Assembly (NCBI GenBank): GCA_020401865.1
Contig: JADCAS010000011.1
Span: 62,001-126,000, forward strand
Length of the DNA stretch: 64,000 nt
Direction of reading: 5' to 3'
Origin: Phenylobacterium sp.
GTDB taxonomy: Bacteria > Pseudomonadota > Alphaproteobacteria > Caulobacterales > Caulobacteraceae
Shown here: one piece after another, positions 36,088 through 44,307 of the stretch
How positions within the stretch are numbered: position 1 is the first letter of the stretch
How the letters are laid out: each line of letters starts with the position of its first letter
Position numbers and translations under genes: made by a program
Notes under the pieces: model-generated
The model's input: only the letters and a program-made list of their open reading frames with translations
Database searches by the model: none
What the model was told of the DNA's origin: nothing

Positions 36088-36443
36088 GGAATGGGTGACT
36101 CCGGATTACGAAGGACAGGCAGGTCCCGGCCGGACGCGGGAGGAACCCGGGGTGGTCTTCCGGGGGCCCAGGCCTCCGACAGCCCGTCCGACCCCCAGAT
36201 TTGACAGAAACGTCAATCTTTTTGGGATCGCCCAAAAAACAACCCGCCTTTCGGCGGGTTGCTTGGGCTTTGGAGCCCTGGATTCAGAAGGCGTTTCCTC
36301 CCCGAAACGCCGGAGATTGACGGTTCGAAGGCCGTCATGTCTCTCGCTGTTTCCGACTTGAAGGCAATTTCATGGCGGTGTCAACCGGCCCCGCAGGAGA
36401 GCGTCCAGACATCCGCAAGGCAGCGCGTTTCTTGACATTACTG
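36088..36443. other. Structured intergenic region between hisG and the flavoprotein gene
   Basis: No convincing gene in 356 bp. Two 22-bp inverted repeats (36195-36216 and 36432-36453, three mismatches) bracket it; each contains TTGAC-N6-GTCAA. Between them lie TTTTTGGG-ATCG-CCCAAAAA (36219-36238), the terminator hairpin at 36241-36260, GGGCT-TTGG-AGCCC (36265-36278) and GCGTTTC-CTCCCC-GAAACGC (36291-36310). A 32-codon frame from ATG 36336 has no recognisable product or good ribosome-binding site. The region could be a small non-autonomous inverted-repeat element or a double operator. Confidence 0.5.
36234..36260 (-). terminator. Intrinsic terminator of the hisS-hisZ-hisG operon
   Basis: Stem AACCCGCC with loop and complementary arm GGCGGGTT (36241-36260) is followed on the minus strand by G and six T residues (36239-36234). 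It lies about 180 bp beyond the hisG stop. A flanking GCCCAA/TTGGGC pair (36230-36235 and 36263-36268) may extend the stem. Confidence 0.7.
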
Positions 36444-37394
36444 TCAACTCTGGCCCAGGGCGGTGCGCAGGCGCGCGATCGGCGGACAGGCCGTCTCGAA
36501 GACGAAGTCTGGCCGTGAAGCGGTCACCGGACCCCGGCCCGCGGCCGTCAGCCGGGCCGCGACCCGGGCGACGAGGCCGACGGGCGCCAGGAGACCGTTC
36601 GGACGGCGGACAGCGCCCAGAGTCTCGAGCTCGGGAAGGATGGGGTCCTTGTCCCCGCCAGGCCAGATGAGGGTGGCCGAGGCGTGGGCCGCCGCCCGGG
36701 CTTCAAGGATCCGCAGCAGGGATTCCGCCGCCGCCATCCCCTCTGGCGTCCAGTCGGCCCGCAGCCCGGCGGTCAGTTGGGCCTCGCTCCTCAGGATGAC
36801 GCCGTCCTCCAGAATCTTCAGATCATTCGCCCGAAGAGTCGCCCCGGTCGTGGTGATGTCCACCACGACGTCGGCGGCGCCCGCCGCAGGCGCGCCTTCC
36901 GTGGCGCCGCCGGATTCGACGATCCGGTAGTCGGCCACCCCATGCCGGGCGAAGAACTCCCGGGTCTGGACGAGGTACTTGGTCGCCACCCGAAGGCGTC
37001 GGCCGGTCCTAACCAGACGCTCGTGGGCCACCTCCTCCAGGTCGGCCATGGTCGAGGCGTCCAGCCAGCTGCGCGGGGCGGCGACCACCAGGTCGGCGCG
37101 GCCGAAGCCGAGAGGGCGCAGGAGCAGGGCCGAAGCGGCGGCCTCGACCCCCTGCTCCCGCAGCAGGTCCTCGCCGGTGACGCCCAGGTGGACCTCGCCG
37201 GAGACGAGGGCCGCAGCGATGTCACCGGCGGACAGCAGGCGCACCTGGACGCCGTCCACGCCCTGCAGGCGGGCGCGATAGCCCCGGTCGCCGCCGCTCA
37301 TAGAGAGGCCGAGCCCGCAGTCCTGCAGCCAGGTCTCGACCTGTTCCTTGAGGCGCCCCTTGGAGGGGATGGCCAGGGTCAGGGCGTCGCTCAT
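36444..37394 (-). CDS. hisG: ATP phosphoribosyltransferase HisG
   Basis: HisG catalyses the first step of histidine synthesis, PRPP plus ATP. The 316-residue protein has LAIPSKGRLKEQ at the N-terminus, GVTGEDLLREQG and the PRPP-binding ADVVVDITTTGATLRANDLKIL. It overlaps hisZ by 4 nt (ATGA), so it should form the hetero-octameric HisG-HisZ enzyme. HisG of that type is often only 210-230 residues; here about 90 further residues follow the PRPP motif, a feature I have seen in alphaproteobacterial HisG but whose role is unclear. The stop codon lies within the right copy of a 22-bp inverted repeat. Confidence 0.94.
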   Translation of the reverse strand: MSDALTLAIPSKGRLKEQVETWLQDCGLGLSMSGGDRGYRARLQGVDGVQVRLLSAGDIAAALVSGEVHLGVTGEDLLREQGVEAAASALLLRPLGFGRADLVVAAPRSWLDASTMADLEEVAHERLVRTGRRLRVATKYLVQTREFFARHGVADYRIVESGGATEGAPAAGAADVVVDITTTGATLRANDLKILEDGVILRSEAQLTAGLRADWTPEGMAAAESLLRILEARAAAHASATLIWPGGDKDPILPELETLGAVRRPNGLLAPVGLVARVAARLTAAGRGPVTASRPDFVFETACPPIARLRTALGQS

Positions 37395-38521
37395 CGTCCG
37401 GTCTCCGCAATGGCCCGCCCGGGCCGGACCATGCCGCCCAGGGCCGACCCGCCGCCGGCGCCGCCCGACAGGCGGGCCTGCAGGCCGTCGTATCGTCCCC
37501 CGGCCGCGAGGGGCCGGTCCGGACCCAGGGCATCGGACAGGATCTCAACGACAAGGCCGTCGTAGTAGGCGAAGTCGCCGCGGGGCGCGGCGTCAAAGGT
37601 CGCCGCCGCGGAACCGGCGGAGGCCGCCTCGATCCGGTCCAGGCGCCGGGCCCAGTCAGCGAGCCGGGCCTGGAGGCCGGCGGCCTTCGGGGCGAGACGA
37701 CCCAGCTGTTCGAGGGCGGCGCGGGGTGCGGCGCGGACGGTCAGGAAGGCCCGGATGGCGTCGGCCTGATCCGGCGACAGGGAGGGCGCCCGGGCGGTCT
37801 CGGACCGACGCACCAGGCGGGCGGCGATCTCGCCGGCGCTGCGACCGCCGACGGGCGTGATGCCCGACAGCATCCAGATCTCCTCCAGGAGGGCCGCGGC
37901 CTCCTCCGGCGGCAGGGCGCCCAGCCGCCGGGCGATCACGCCTTCGGAGGGATCATCAGACTCAGGACCGCCGGCGCGGTCGAGTTCCGCCGCCAGCCGA
38001 CTGGGCCGGGCGGCCATTCGGGTCAGACGGGCCGCCAGGGCCCCGTTCAGGCCGAGGGACTCCACGAAGGCCGGAAAGAGACCCGCGTCCCCGAGGCGCA
38101 GGGACAGGTCGCCCCGTCCCCCGGCAAGGGAGGCGCGCCAGACCAGGTCCACCAGGTCGGCGTCGGCTGCGACACGGTCGCCGTCCTGCGCGAACCGCTC
38201 GATCCCGATCTGGAGGACCTCCTCGGCCTCGTCCTCGGAGGCGCGGAAGACAAGCCCTTCGTAGGCGTAGTCCCCAGAGGCGGCGCCGGACGCCAGGTGC
38301 AGGCGGGCGACCGGGGCGGTGAAATCGGGCCTCAGGCAGACCTCTTCCCCGCCGGCGGCCTGCAGCACGAAGAGGCGCGAGCGGAGGGCTTCCCCGGCCA
38401 GGTCCAGGACCAGGGAGAGGGGCTGGAGAACGGGGGGCTGCACCCAGGTCGCGCCGGTCTCGCGGAAGGCCGCGCGGATGGCCTCGAGCCGGTCGGCGGG
38501 CAGGCGGGGCTCCTGGATCAT
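37391..38521 (-). CDS. hisZ: ATP phosphoribosyltransferase regulatory subunit HisZ
   Basis: HisZ is a catalytically dead paralogue of histidyl-tRNA synthetase that gives HisG its histidine feedback control. In 376 residues it retains the class II core: FRETGATWVQPPVLQPL, VCLRPDFTAPVARLHLA (motif-2 region), GLVFRASEDEAEEVLQIG and GGRYDGLQARL (motif 3), but lacks the anticodon-binding domain. It overlaps both hisS (4 nt) and hisG (4 nt), so the three proteins are translationally coupled. Confidence 0.93.
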   Translation of the reverse strand: MIQEPRLPADRLEAIRAAFRETGATWVQPPVLQPLSLVLDLAGEALRSRLFVLQAAGGEEVCLRPDFTAPVARLHLASGAASGDYAYEGLVFRASEDEAEEVLQIGIERFAQDGDRVAADADLVDLVWRASLAGGRGDLSLRLGDAGLFPAFVESLGLNGALAARLTRMAARPSRLAAELDRAGGPESDDPSEGVIARRLGALPPEEAAALLEEIWMLSGITPVGGRSAGEIAARLVRRSETARAPSLSPDQADAIRAFLTVRAAPRAALEQLGRLAPKAAGLQARLADWARRLDRIEAASAGSAAATFDAAPRGDFAYYDGLVVEILSDALGPDRPLAAGGRYDGLQARLSGGAGGGSALGGMVRPGRAIAETGR

Positions 38522-40017
38522 GGCGCCTCTCCGAGGATGCGGCGGACGACGGCCACCAGCCGGTCTCTCGGAACCGTCTGCTGGCCCGGTCGCTCGGCCC
38601 GCCAGGCGGCGTTGCCCGTGACGTCGGAAGCCAGGGCCCGGCCAAGGTCGAGGTCCTTGACCGTCACGGTCCCGGCGGCGATCTCGTCGCCCCCGAGGAT
38701 GACGGCGGCGGGGGAGAGACGCCGGTCGGCGTACTTCATCTGGGCCTTCATGCCGGAAGCGCCGAGATAGACCTCGGCGGCGATCCCGGCGGCGCGGAGC
38801 TCGGCGGCCACGGCGAAGTAGGCGGCCATGTCGTCCGGCGAGAAGGCGATGACCACGACGGGTCCCCTCCCCTCCCGACTGTTTTCCCGGTCTGCGGCGC
38901 GCAGGGCGGCGGCGAGGCGCGAGACGCCGAAGGAAAAGCCGGTGGCCGGGGTGCGCTCGCCGGTGAAGCGGGCGATCAGGTCATCATAGCGCCCGCCGCC
39001 ACCGACCGAGCCGAATCGGGCGGGCTGGCCCTTCTCGTCCAGGGTTTCCAGCCGCAGCTCAGCCTCGAAGACCGCGCCGGTGTAGTACTCCAGCCCCCGG
39101 ACCACGGACGGGTCGAAGACCGCCCGGTCTGCGCCTACGCCCATGCCGGCCAGGGCCCGGTCGATGCCGGCCAGCTCCTCAAGGCCGGCGTCGCCCTCGG
39201 CCGAGCCGCCGATCACCCCGGCGATCCTCCGCAGGGTCTCGGCCCGATCGCCGGCGCCGGCGGCGGTGAAGGCCAGGACCGAGTCGATGGCGGCGGTCGC
39301 CAGCCCCGCCCCGCGGGTGAAGGCGCCGGACTCATCCTTCCGGCCTTCGCCGAGGAGAAGGCGGACGCCCTCGGGGCCCAGCCGGTCCAGCTTGTCGACG
39401 GCCCGCAGGACGGCCAGCTTCTGGCCCTCGTCCGCCACGCCGGCCCGGTCCAGCAGGCCGTTCAGCAGGCGACGGTTGTTGATGCGCAGGACGTAGCCAC
39501 CCTCGGGCAGGCCGGTGGCGGCCAGGCCCTCGGCCGCCATGGCGATGATCTCGGCGTCCGCTTCGGGCCGCGCGGAGCCGACGGTGTCGGCGTCGCACTG
39601 GGTGAATTCGCGGAACCGCCCCGGGCCGGGCTTCTCGTTGCGCCAGACCGGGCCGTAGGCGTAGCGCCGGAAGGGCTTGGTCAGGCTTTCACGGTTCTGG
39701 GCGACGAACCGGGCCAGGGGCGCGGTGAGGTCATAGCGCAGGGCCATCCACTGGTCGTCGTCGTCCTGCAGGGCGAAGACGCCCTCGTTGGGACGGTCGG
39801 CGTCCGGCAGGAACTTGCCCAGGGCGTCGGCGTACTCCAGGGCGCCGGTGTCGAGGGCCTCGAAGCCGTAGCGCTCGTAGACTTCGGAAACACGGGCGAG
39901 GATCCGCCGTTCGGCAGCCAGGTCGCGGGCGCGCCGGTCCACGAAGCCGCGGGGAGCGCGGGCCTCGGGGCGGTTCGCCTCCGCCGCGGCGTCTGGCGTG
40001 GTGTCGGGGGTGCTCAT
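38518..40017 (-). CDS. hisS: Histidyl-tRNA synthetase
   Basis: Charges tRNA-His. The 499-residue class II enzyme has motif 1 around YERYGFEALDTGALEYAD, motif 2 in RRYAYGPVWRNEKPGPGRFREF, the histidine-specific LEYYTGAVFEAE, motif 3 GFSFGVSRLAAAL and a C-terminal anticodon-binding domain. I use ATG 40017 with AGGA upstream. An Ala/Pro-rich N-terminal extension of about 25 residues precedes FVDRRARDL. It is the first gene of hisS-hisZ-hisG, an arrangement known from other alphaproteobacteria. Confidence 0.96.
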   Translation of the reverse strand: MSTPDTTPDAAAEANRPEARAPRGFVDRRARDLAAERRILARVSEVYERYGFEALDTGALEYADALGKFLPDADRPNEGVFALQDDDDQWMALRYDLTAPLARFVAQNRESLTKPFRRYAYGPVWRNEKPGPGRFREFTQCDADTVGSARPEADAEIIAMAAEGLAATGLPEGGYVLRINNRRLLNGLLDRAGVADEGQKLAVLRAVDKLDRLGPEGVRLLLGEGRKDESGAFTRGAGLATAAIDSVLAFTAAGAGDRAETLRRIAGVIGGSAEGDAGLEELAGIDRALAGMGVGADRAVFDPSVVRGLEYYTGAVFEAELRLETLDEKGQPARFGSVGGGGRYDDLIARFTGERTPATGFSFGVSRLAAALRAADRENSREGRGPVVVIAFSPDDMAAYFAVAAELRAAGIAAEVYLGASGMKAQMKYADRRLSPAAVILGGDEIAAGTVTVKDLDLGRALASDVTGNAAWRAERPGQQTVPRDRLVAVVRRILGEAP

Positions 40018-40233
40018 GGTCCTATCCCTTGGTTGGCCAGGGACGGAGCCGCCGACCGGCCCCGTCCGCATTGCGCGGGGGCCGGCGCCGGAGGTTCGAT
40101 CAGGCCGAACGCTCCCGCCCGCTCCCGCTTTCGCAGGTCGGATGGTGGAGGCCGTGATGATGGACCTGACGGAACATGGGCCGGGTCCCTATCCCATAGG
40201 GGCCCGCCCGTCCAGCCCCAGGGCCCCAGGGCC

Positions 40234-41094
40234 TCAGGGCAGCTGGTCGAGGTCCGGGGTGCGATAGTCCATGCCGGCGAGGGCCTGGCTGCGGTCGGCG
40301 GAGTCAAAGCCCTCCATGATCCGGGCGAAGCGCATCTGGACGAAGGGCCGCATGTCCGGATGGGTGAAGATGTAGAGGTCTCCGGCCTGCAGGGCCTCCA
40401 GCACCCGGGCGCCGACCCGGGCGGGGTCGATGCCGTTGGCCACCCGGTCGTCGGGGACGATCTCGCGCACCTGCGGGCCGCCGAACCTGGCCGGGCGGTT
40501 GCGGCCCGACTGGTTGATGCGGGTGCGCACGAAGCCGGGGCAGAGTACCTGGACCTGGATGTTCTCGGGCGCCAGCTGGGCCGCCCAGCCCTCGGTGAGG
40601 GCCACCACGGCGAACTTGGAGGCGCTATAGGCCTCCATGCCCGGCGGCGACATGTGGCCCGCCATGGAGGCGGTGTTGATGATGGCCCCGCCCTCGCCGT
40701 GGGCGCGGATGTGAGGCAGGAAGGCCTCGAAGCCGTAGATCACGCCCATCAGGTTGACCTGGAAGGTCCAGTCCCAGTCGGCGGGCTTCATCTCGTCCAC
40801 GGCGCCGCCAGCCCCGACGCCGGCGTTGTTGCACAGGACATGGACCTTGCCGAAGGCGGACACCGTCTCCCGGGCGGCGGCCACCAGGGCGGCGCGGTCG
40901 GTGACGTCGCACTGGACGGCGGCGACCTTCACCTGCCGGGCCTCGAGCTCGGCCACGGCCCGGGCCAGGGGCTCGGTCTCGATGTCGGCGAGCATGACGT
41001 TCATGCCCGCGGCGCCAAAGGCGTGGGCCATGGCCAGGCCGAGGCCCGAGGCCCCGCCGGTGATGAAGGCGGTCTTTCCCGCGAGGTCCTGCAT
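40234..41094 (-). CDS. Short-chain dehydrogenase/reductase
   Basis: A 286-residue NAD(P)-dependent oxidoreductase. The cofactor motif TGGASGLGLAMAHAF, the NNAG motif (LCNNAGVGAGG), the catalytic Ser in INTASMAG and the YSASK tetrad are all present. Asp in ADIETEP after strand 2 favours NAD over NADP. It has a C-terminal extension (VQMRFARIMEGFDSADRS). It lies 20 bp downstream of an acyl-CoA ligase gene on the same strand, suggesting a joint role in lipid or aromatic acid catabolism. Substrate unknown. Confidence 0.9.
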   Translation of the reverse strand: MQDLAGKTAFITGGASGLGLAMAHAFGAAGMNVMLADIETEPLARAVAELEARQVKVAAVQCDVTDRAALVAAARETVSAFGKVHVLCNNAGVGAGGAVDEMKPADWDWTFQVNLMGVIYGFEAFLPHIRAHGEGGAIINTASMAGHMSPPGMEAYSASKFAVVALTEGWAAQLAPENIQVQVLCPGFVRTRINQSGRNRPARFGGPQVREIVPDDRVANGIDPARVGARVLEALQAGDLYIFTHPDMRPFVQMRFARIMEGFDSADRSQALAGMDYRTPDLDQLP

Positions 41095-41114
41095 GGGGCT
41101 CTTCCCTTATGAAG

Positions 41115-42656
41115 TCAGATCTTGCGGTCGCCCTGCCAGTAGGCGTCGCGGAGGATGCGCTTGTAGAGCTTGCCCGTGGGCAGGCGCGGCATTTCGGAAA
41201 TGAAGTCGATGGAGCGCGGGGCCATGTAGTGGGCCAGGTGCTCGCGGGCGTAGTGCATGAGTTCGGCGGCGAGGTCCTCGGTGGGCTCAACGCCCGGGGC
41301 GGGCTCGATCACCGCCTTGACCGCCTCGCCCATTTCCGGGTCCGGCACGCCGAAGACCGCCACGTCGGCCACCTTTGGGTGGGTGATCAGGGCGTCCTCA
41401 ATGGCCTGGGGATAGATGTTGACCCCACCGGAGATGATCATGAAGGCCTTGCGGTCGGTGAGGTAGAGATAGCCCTCCTCGTCCAGGTAGCCGACGTCGC
41501 CAAGGGCGTTCCAGTTGGGGTGCTTCGGGTGCCGGGACGACCGGGTCTTCTCCGGGTCGTTGTGGTACTCGAAGGTCGGGATCTCCCGCTCGAAGTAGAT
41601 CAGGCCCGTCTCGCCAGGGGGCAGTTCGTTCCCCTCCTCGTCGCAGACGTGCAGAACGCCGACCGCCGCGCGGCCGACGGATCCCGGGTGCTTCAGCCAG
41701 TCATGGCTGTCGATGAAGGTCGACCCCGACCCCTCGGTGCCGGCGTAGTACTCGTAGAGGACGGGCCCCCACCAGTCGATCATCTGGCGCTTGACCTCCA
41801 CCGGGCAGGGGGCGGCGGCGTGGATGGCGACGCGGAGGCTGGAGACGTCGAAGGCCCGCCGGACCTCCTCGGGAAGCTTGAGCATGCGTACGAACATGGT
41901 GGGCACCCACTGGGAGTGCGTGACCCGGTAATCCTGGATCAGCTCCAGGGACCGCTCGGCGTCGAAGCGCTCCATCATCACCACCGTCCCGCCGAAGGAC
42001 TGCACCGTGACCACGTAGGCCAGGGGAGCGGCGTGGTAGAGGGGCGCCGGCGACAGGTAGACCGTGTCCGGACCGAACTCGTAGCGGTTGGCCTGCTGAC
42101 GAAGGGCGAAGGCCTCGGCGGGGCTCACCTCCGGCAGGGCGCGCAGTATGCCCTTGGGCCGGCCGGTCGTCCCCGAGCTATAGAGCATGGAATCGCCCAT
42201 CCATTCGCGCTCGAGCGGGGCGGGAGAGGCGGCGTCGCGGGCGGCCTCGTAGGACTCCCAGCCCGGGATGAGCCCGTCGACCATGAGACGGATCGGGCAG
42301 GCTGGGATCAGGTCGGCCAGGGCCTCGGCGGTCTCGCGCTTGGCGAAGGAGCTGATCAGGACCTTGGCCCCGCAATCGTTGACGATGTAGGCAGCCTCGT
42401 CCGGCGGCAGGTAGCGGTTGATCGTGGTGATGTAGAGGCCCGAGCGGAAGCAGGCCCAGACCGCATCGAGGAAGGCGAGGTTGTTCTCCATCAGCAGGGC
42501 CACATGGTCGCCACGCTTCAGGCCCCGCTCGCGGAACAGGTTGGCCATCCGCAGGGAGCGTTCGTCCAGCTGGGCGAAAGTCACGACCTTGCCGGTGTCG
42601 GCCGAGATCAGGGCCGGCTTCTCGGGGGCCGCGCGCGCGTGGTCGGCGAGGTACAT
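41115..42656 (-). CDS. AMP-dependent acyl-CoA synthetase
   Basis: A 513-residue member of the ANL superfamily that activates a carboxylic acid as acyl-AMP and then acyl-CoA. P-loop: [16 protein letters not shown]5 motif [12 protein letters not shown]7/A8 hinge [22 protein letters not shown] with ISGGVNIYP; catalytic A10 lysine in [11 protein letters not shown] start at ATG 42656, which has AAGGAGGAG upstream; ATG 42701 adds 15 residues. Substrate chain length cannot be told. The SDR follows directly downstream. Confidence 0.9.
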   Translation of the reverse strand: MYLADHARAAPEKPALISADTGKVVTFAQLDERSLRMANLFRERGLKRGDHVALLMENNLAFLDAVWACFRSGLYITTINRYLPPDEAAYIVNDCGAKVLISSFAKRETAEALADLIPACPIRLMVDGLIPGWESYEAARDAASPAPLEREWMGDSMLYSSGTTGRPKGILRALPEVSPAEAFALRQQANRYEFGPDTVYLSPAPLYHAAPLAYVVTVQSFGGTVVMMERFDAERSLELIQDYRVTHSQWVPTMFVRMLKLPEEVRRAFDVSSLRVAIHAAAPCPVEVKRQMIDWWGPVLYEYYAGTEGSGSTFIDSHDWLKHPGSVGRAAVGVLHVCDEEGNELPPGETGLIYFEREIPTFEYHNDPEKTRSSRHPKHPNWNALGDVGYLDEEGYLYLTDRKAFMIISGGVNIYPQAIEDALITHPKVADVAVFGVPDPEMGEAVKAVIEPAPGVEPTEDLAAELMHYAREHLAHYMAPRSIDFISEMPRLPTGKLYKRILRDAYWQGDRKI

Positions 42657-42745
42657 CTTGCCCGGGTCTCCTCCTTCGAGAGCGCTCGCGGCTCCCTTCA
42701 TCCCACTCTAGCGGAGGGACCTGAGGCGTAAACCCGTCGCGGGGA

Positions 42746-44302
42746 TCAGGCTCCGCGCAGGCGAGCGATAAGGGCCGCGGTGGAGGGATCGTGGACGCCG
42801 GCGGGACCGCCCTCCAGCTCGGGCAGGATGCGCGCCGCCAGGACCTTGCCCAGTTCAACACCCCACTGGTCGAAGCTGTTGATCCCCCACAGGACCCCCT
42901 CGACAAAGACCTTATGCTCGAACAGGGCCAGGAGAGCGCCGAGAGTTTGCGGCGCCAGCCGATCCATCAGCAGAAAGCCCGAAGGCCGGTCGCCGGGGAA
43001 GGCCTTCTGGGCGGCCAGGACCAGGTCACCGCCGGCGGCCTCGAGCGCCTCGGCGTCCGACCGCCCAGCCATCAGGGCTTCGGCCTGGGCCACGGCGTTG
43101 GCCAGCAGGGCGCGGTGGGCGGCGGGGTCCCCCTCCACCGGCCGGCGGACGGCGAGAATGTCGAGGGGGATGACGTCCACGCCCTGATGAAGGGCCTGGA
43201 AGAAGGCGTGCTGGCCGTTGGTGCCGGGCTCGCCGAAGACGACGCCGGCGGTGGGTCGGGCGACGGGTCGCCCATCGCGGCCCACCCGCTTGCCATTGGA
43301 CTCCATCTCCAGCTGCTGGAGGAAGGCCGGCAGGAGCCTGAGGCGGCGGGCGTATGGAACCACGGCGCGGGCGGGACGCTCGAGGATGTCGCGGTTGAAC
43401 ACGTGGGCCAGGGCCAGGACCACGGGCAGGTTCCCGCTGGCCGGAGCCTCGCGGAAGTGGGCGTCCATGGCCGCAGCGCCCTCCAGCAGGCCCGCGAAGG
43501 CCTCAGGCCCCAGGCCGATGGCGCAGGACAGGCCCACGGCCGACCAGAGGGAGAACCGCCCCCCGACCCAGTCGGCGAAGGGGAAGATGCGCTCCGGGGC
43601 GACTCCGAAGCCCGCGGCGGCGGCAGGGGCGGCCGTGACGGCGACCAGGCGGGAACTGGCGCCCGGCGCCGCCTCCAGCCAGGCGCGGGCGGCCCGGGCG
43701 TTGAACAGGGTCTCCTGGGTGGTGAAGGTCTTGGAGACGACCACCACCAGGGTGCGGGCAGGATCAAGACCTGCGAGGGCGGCGGTGATCTCGGACGGAT
43801 CGACATTGGCGGCGAAGCGCAGGTCGATCTGCGGGGCGACAGGCGCCAGCGCCTCCCAGACGAGGCGCGGGCCCAGGTCCGAGCCTCCGATGCCGATGTG
43901 CAGGACGGTGTCGATCCCTCCGGTCCGGCGGACCTCTGCCGCGAAGGCCAGCATCCGGTCGCGGGCCGCTCGGACCTCCCCGGAGACATCCTGACCCAGG
44001 ACGGTCCAGGGTCCCGCGTCGGACGCGCGGAGGGCCATGTGGAGGACGGCCCGGCCTTCCGAGGCGTTTACGGGTTCCCCAGCGAATAGGGCCCGGCGGG
44101 CTGCGGGAAGGTCGGCGGCGGCGATCAGGTCCAGGGCGCGGGCGAAGCTGGCCTCTGACCAGGGCTGCTTGGACAGGTCCAGGTGAAGGCCGCAGGCCTC
44201 GAAGGTCAGCGTCCGGACCCGGCCGGGCTCCAGCTCGAAGAGCCGGCGAAGAGGCGGGTCCGCCACGGCGGCTTGCGACAGCGCCTCCCAGGGTTCGATC
44301 AT
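42746..44302 (-). CDS. pgi: Glucose-6-phosphate isomerase
   Basis: Interconverts glucose 6-phosphate and fructose 6-phosphate. The 518-residue protein has IGIGGSDLGPRL, the PGI signature DWVGGRFSLWSAVGL, the catalytic Glu in the GEPGTNGQHAFFQ region and GVLWGINSFDQWGVELGK near the C-terminus. ATG 44302 has AAGGGG eight bases upstream; an in-frame GTG at 44311 would overlap the dsbD stop by 4 nt. Coupling to dsbD is unusual in function. A Caulobacteraceae cell would use it for sugar interconversion around the Entner-Doudoroff pathway. Confidence 0.96.
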   Translation of the reverse strand: MIEPWEALSQAAVADPPLRRLFELEPGRVRTLTFEACGLHLDLSKQPWSEASFARALDLIAAADLPAARRALFAGEPVNASEGRAVLHMALRASDAGPWTVLGQDVSGEVRAARDRMLAFAAEVRRTGGIDTVLHIGIGGSDLGPRLVWEALAPVAPQIDLRFAANVDPSEITAALAGLDPARTLVVVVSKTFTTQETLFNARAARAWLEAAPGASSRLVAVTAAPAAAAGFGVAPERIFPFADWVGGRFSLWSAVGLSCAIGLGPEAFAGLLEGAAAMDAHFREAPASGNLPVVLALAHVFNRDILERPARAVVPYARRLRLLPAFLQQLEMESNGKRVGRDGRPVARPTAGVVFGEPGTNGQHAFFQALHQGVDVIPLDILAVRRPVEGDPAAHRALLANAVAQAEALMAGRSDAEALEAAGGDLVLAAQKAFPGDRPSGFLLMDRLAPQTLGALLALFEHKVFVEGVLWGINSFDQWGVELGKVLAARILPELEGGPAGVHDPSTAALIARLRGA

Positions 44303-44307
44303 CGCGC

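Noticed and set aside
36336..36434. Possible 32-codon small protein in the hisG-flavoprotein spacer
   Set aside because: No clear ribosome-binding site, no hydrophobic or structured pattern, and it crosses an inverted repeat; not enough to call a gene.
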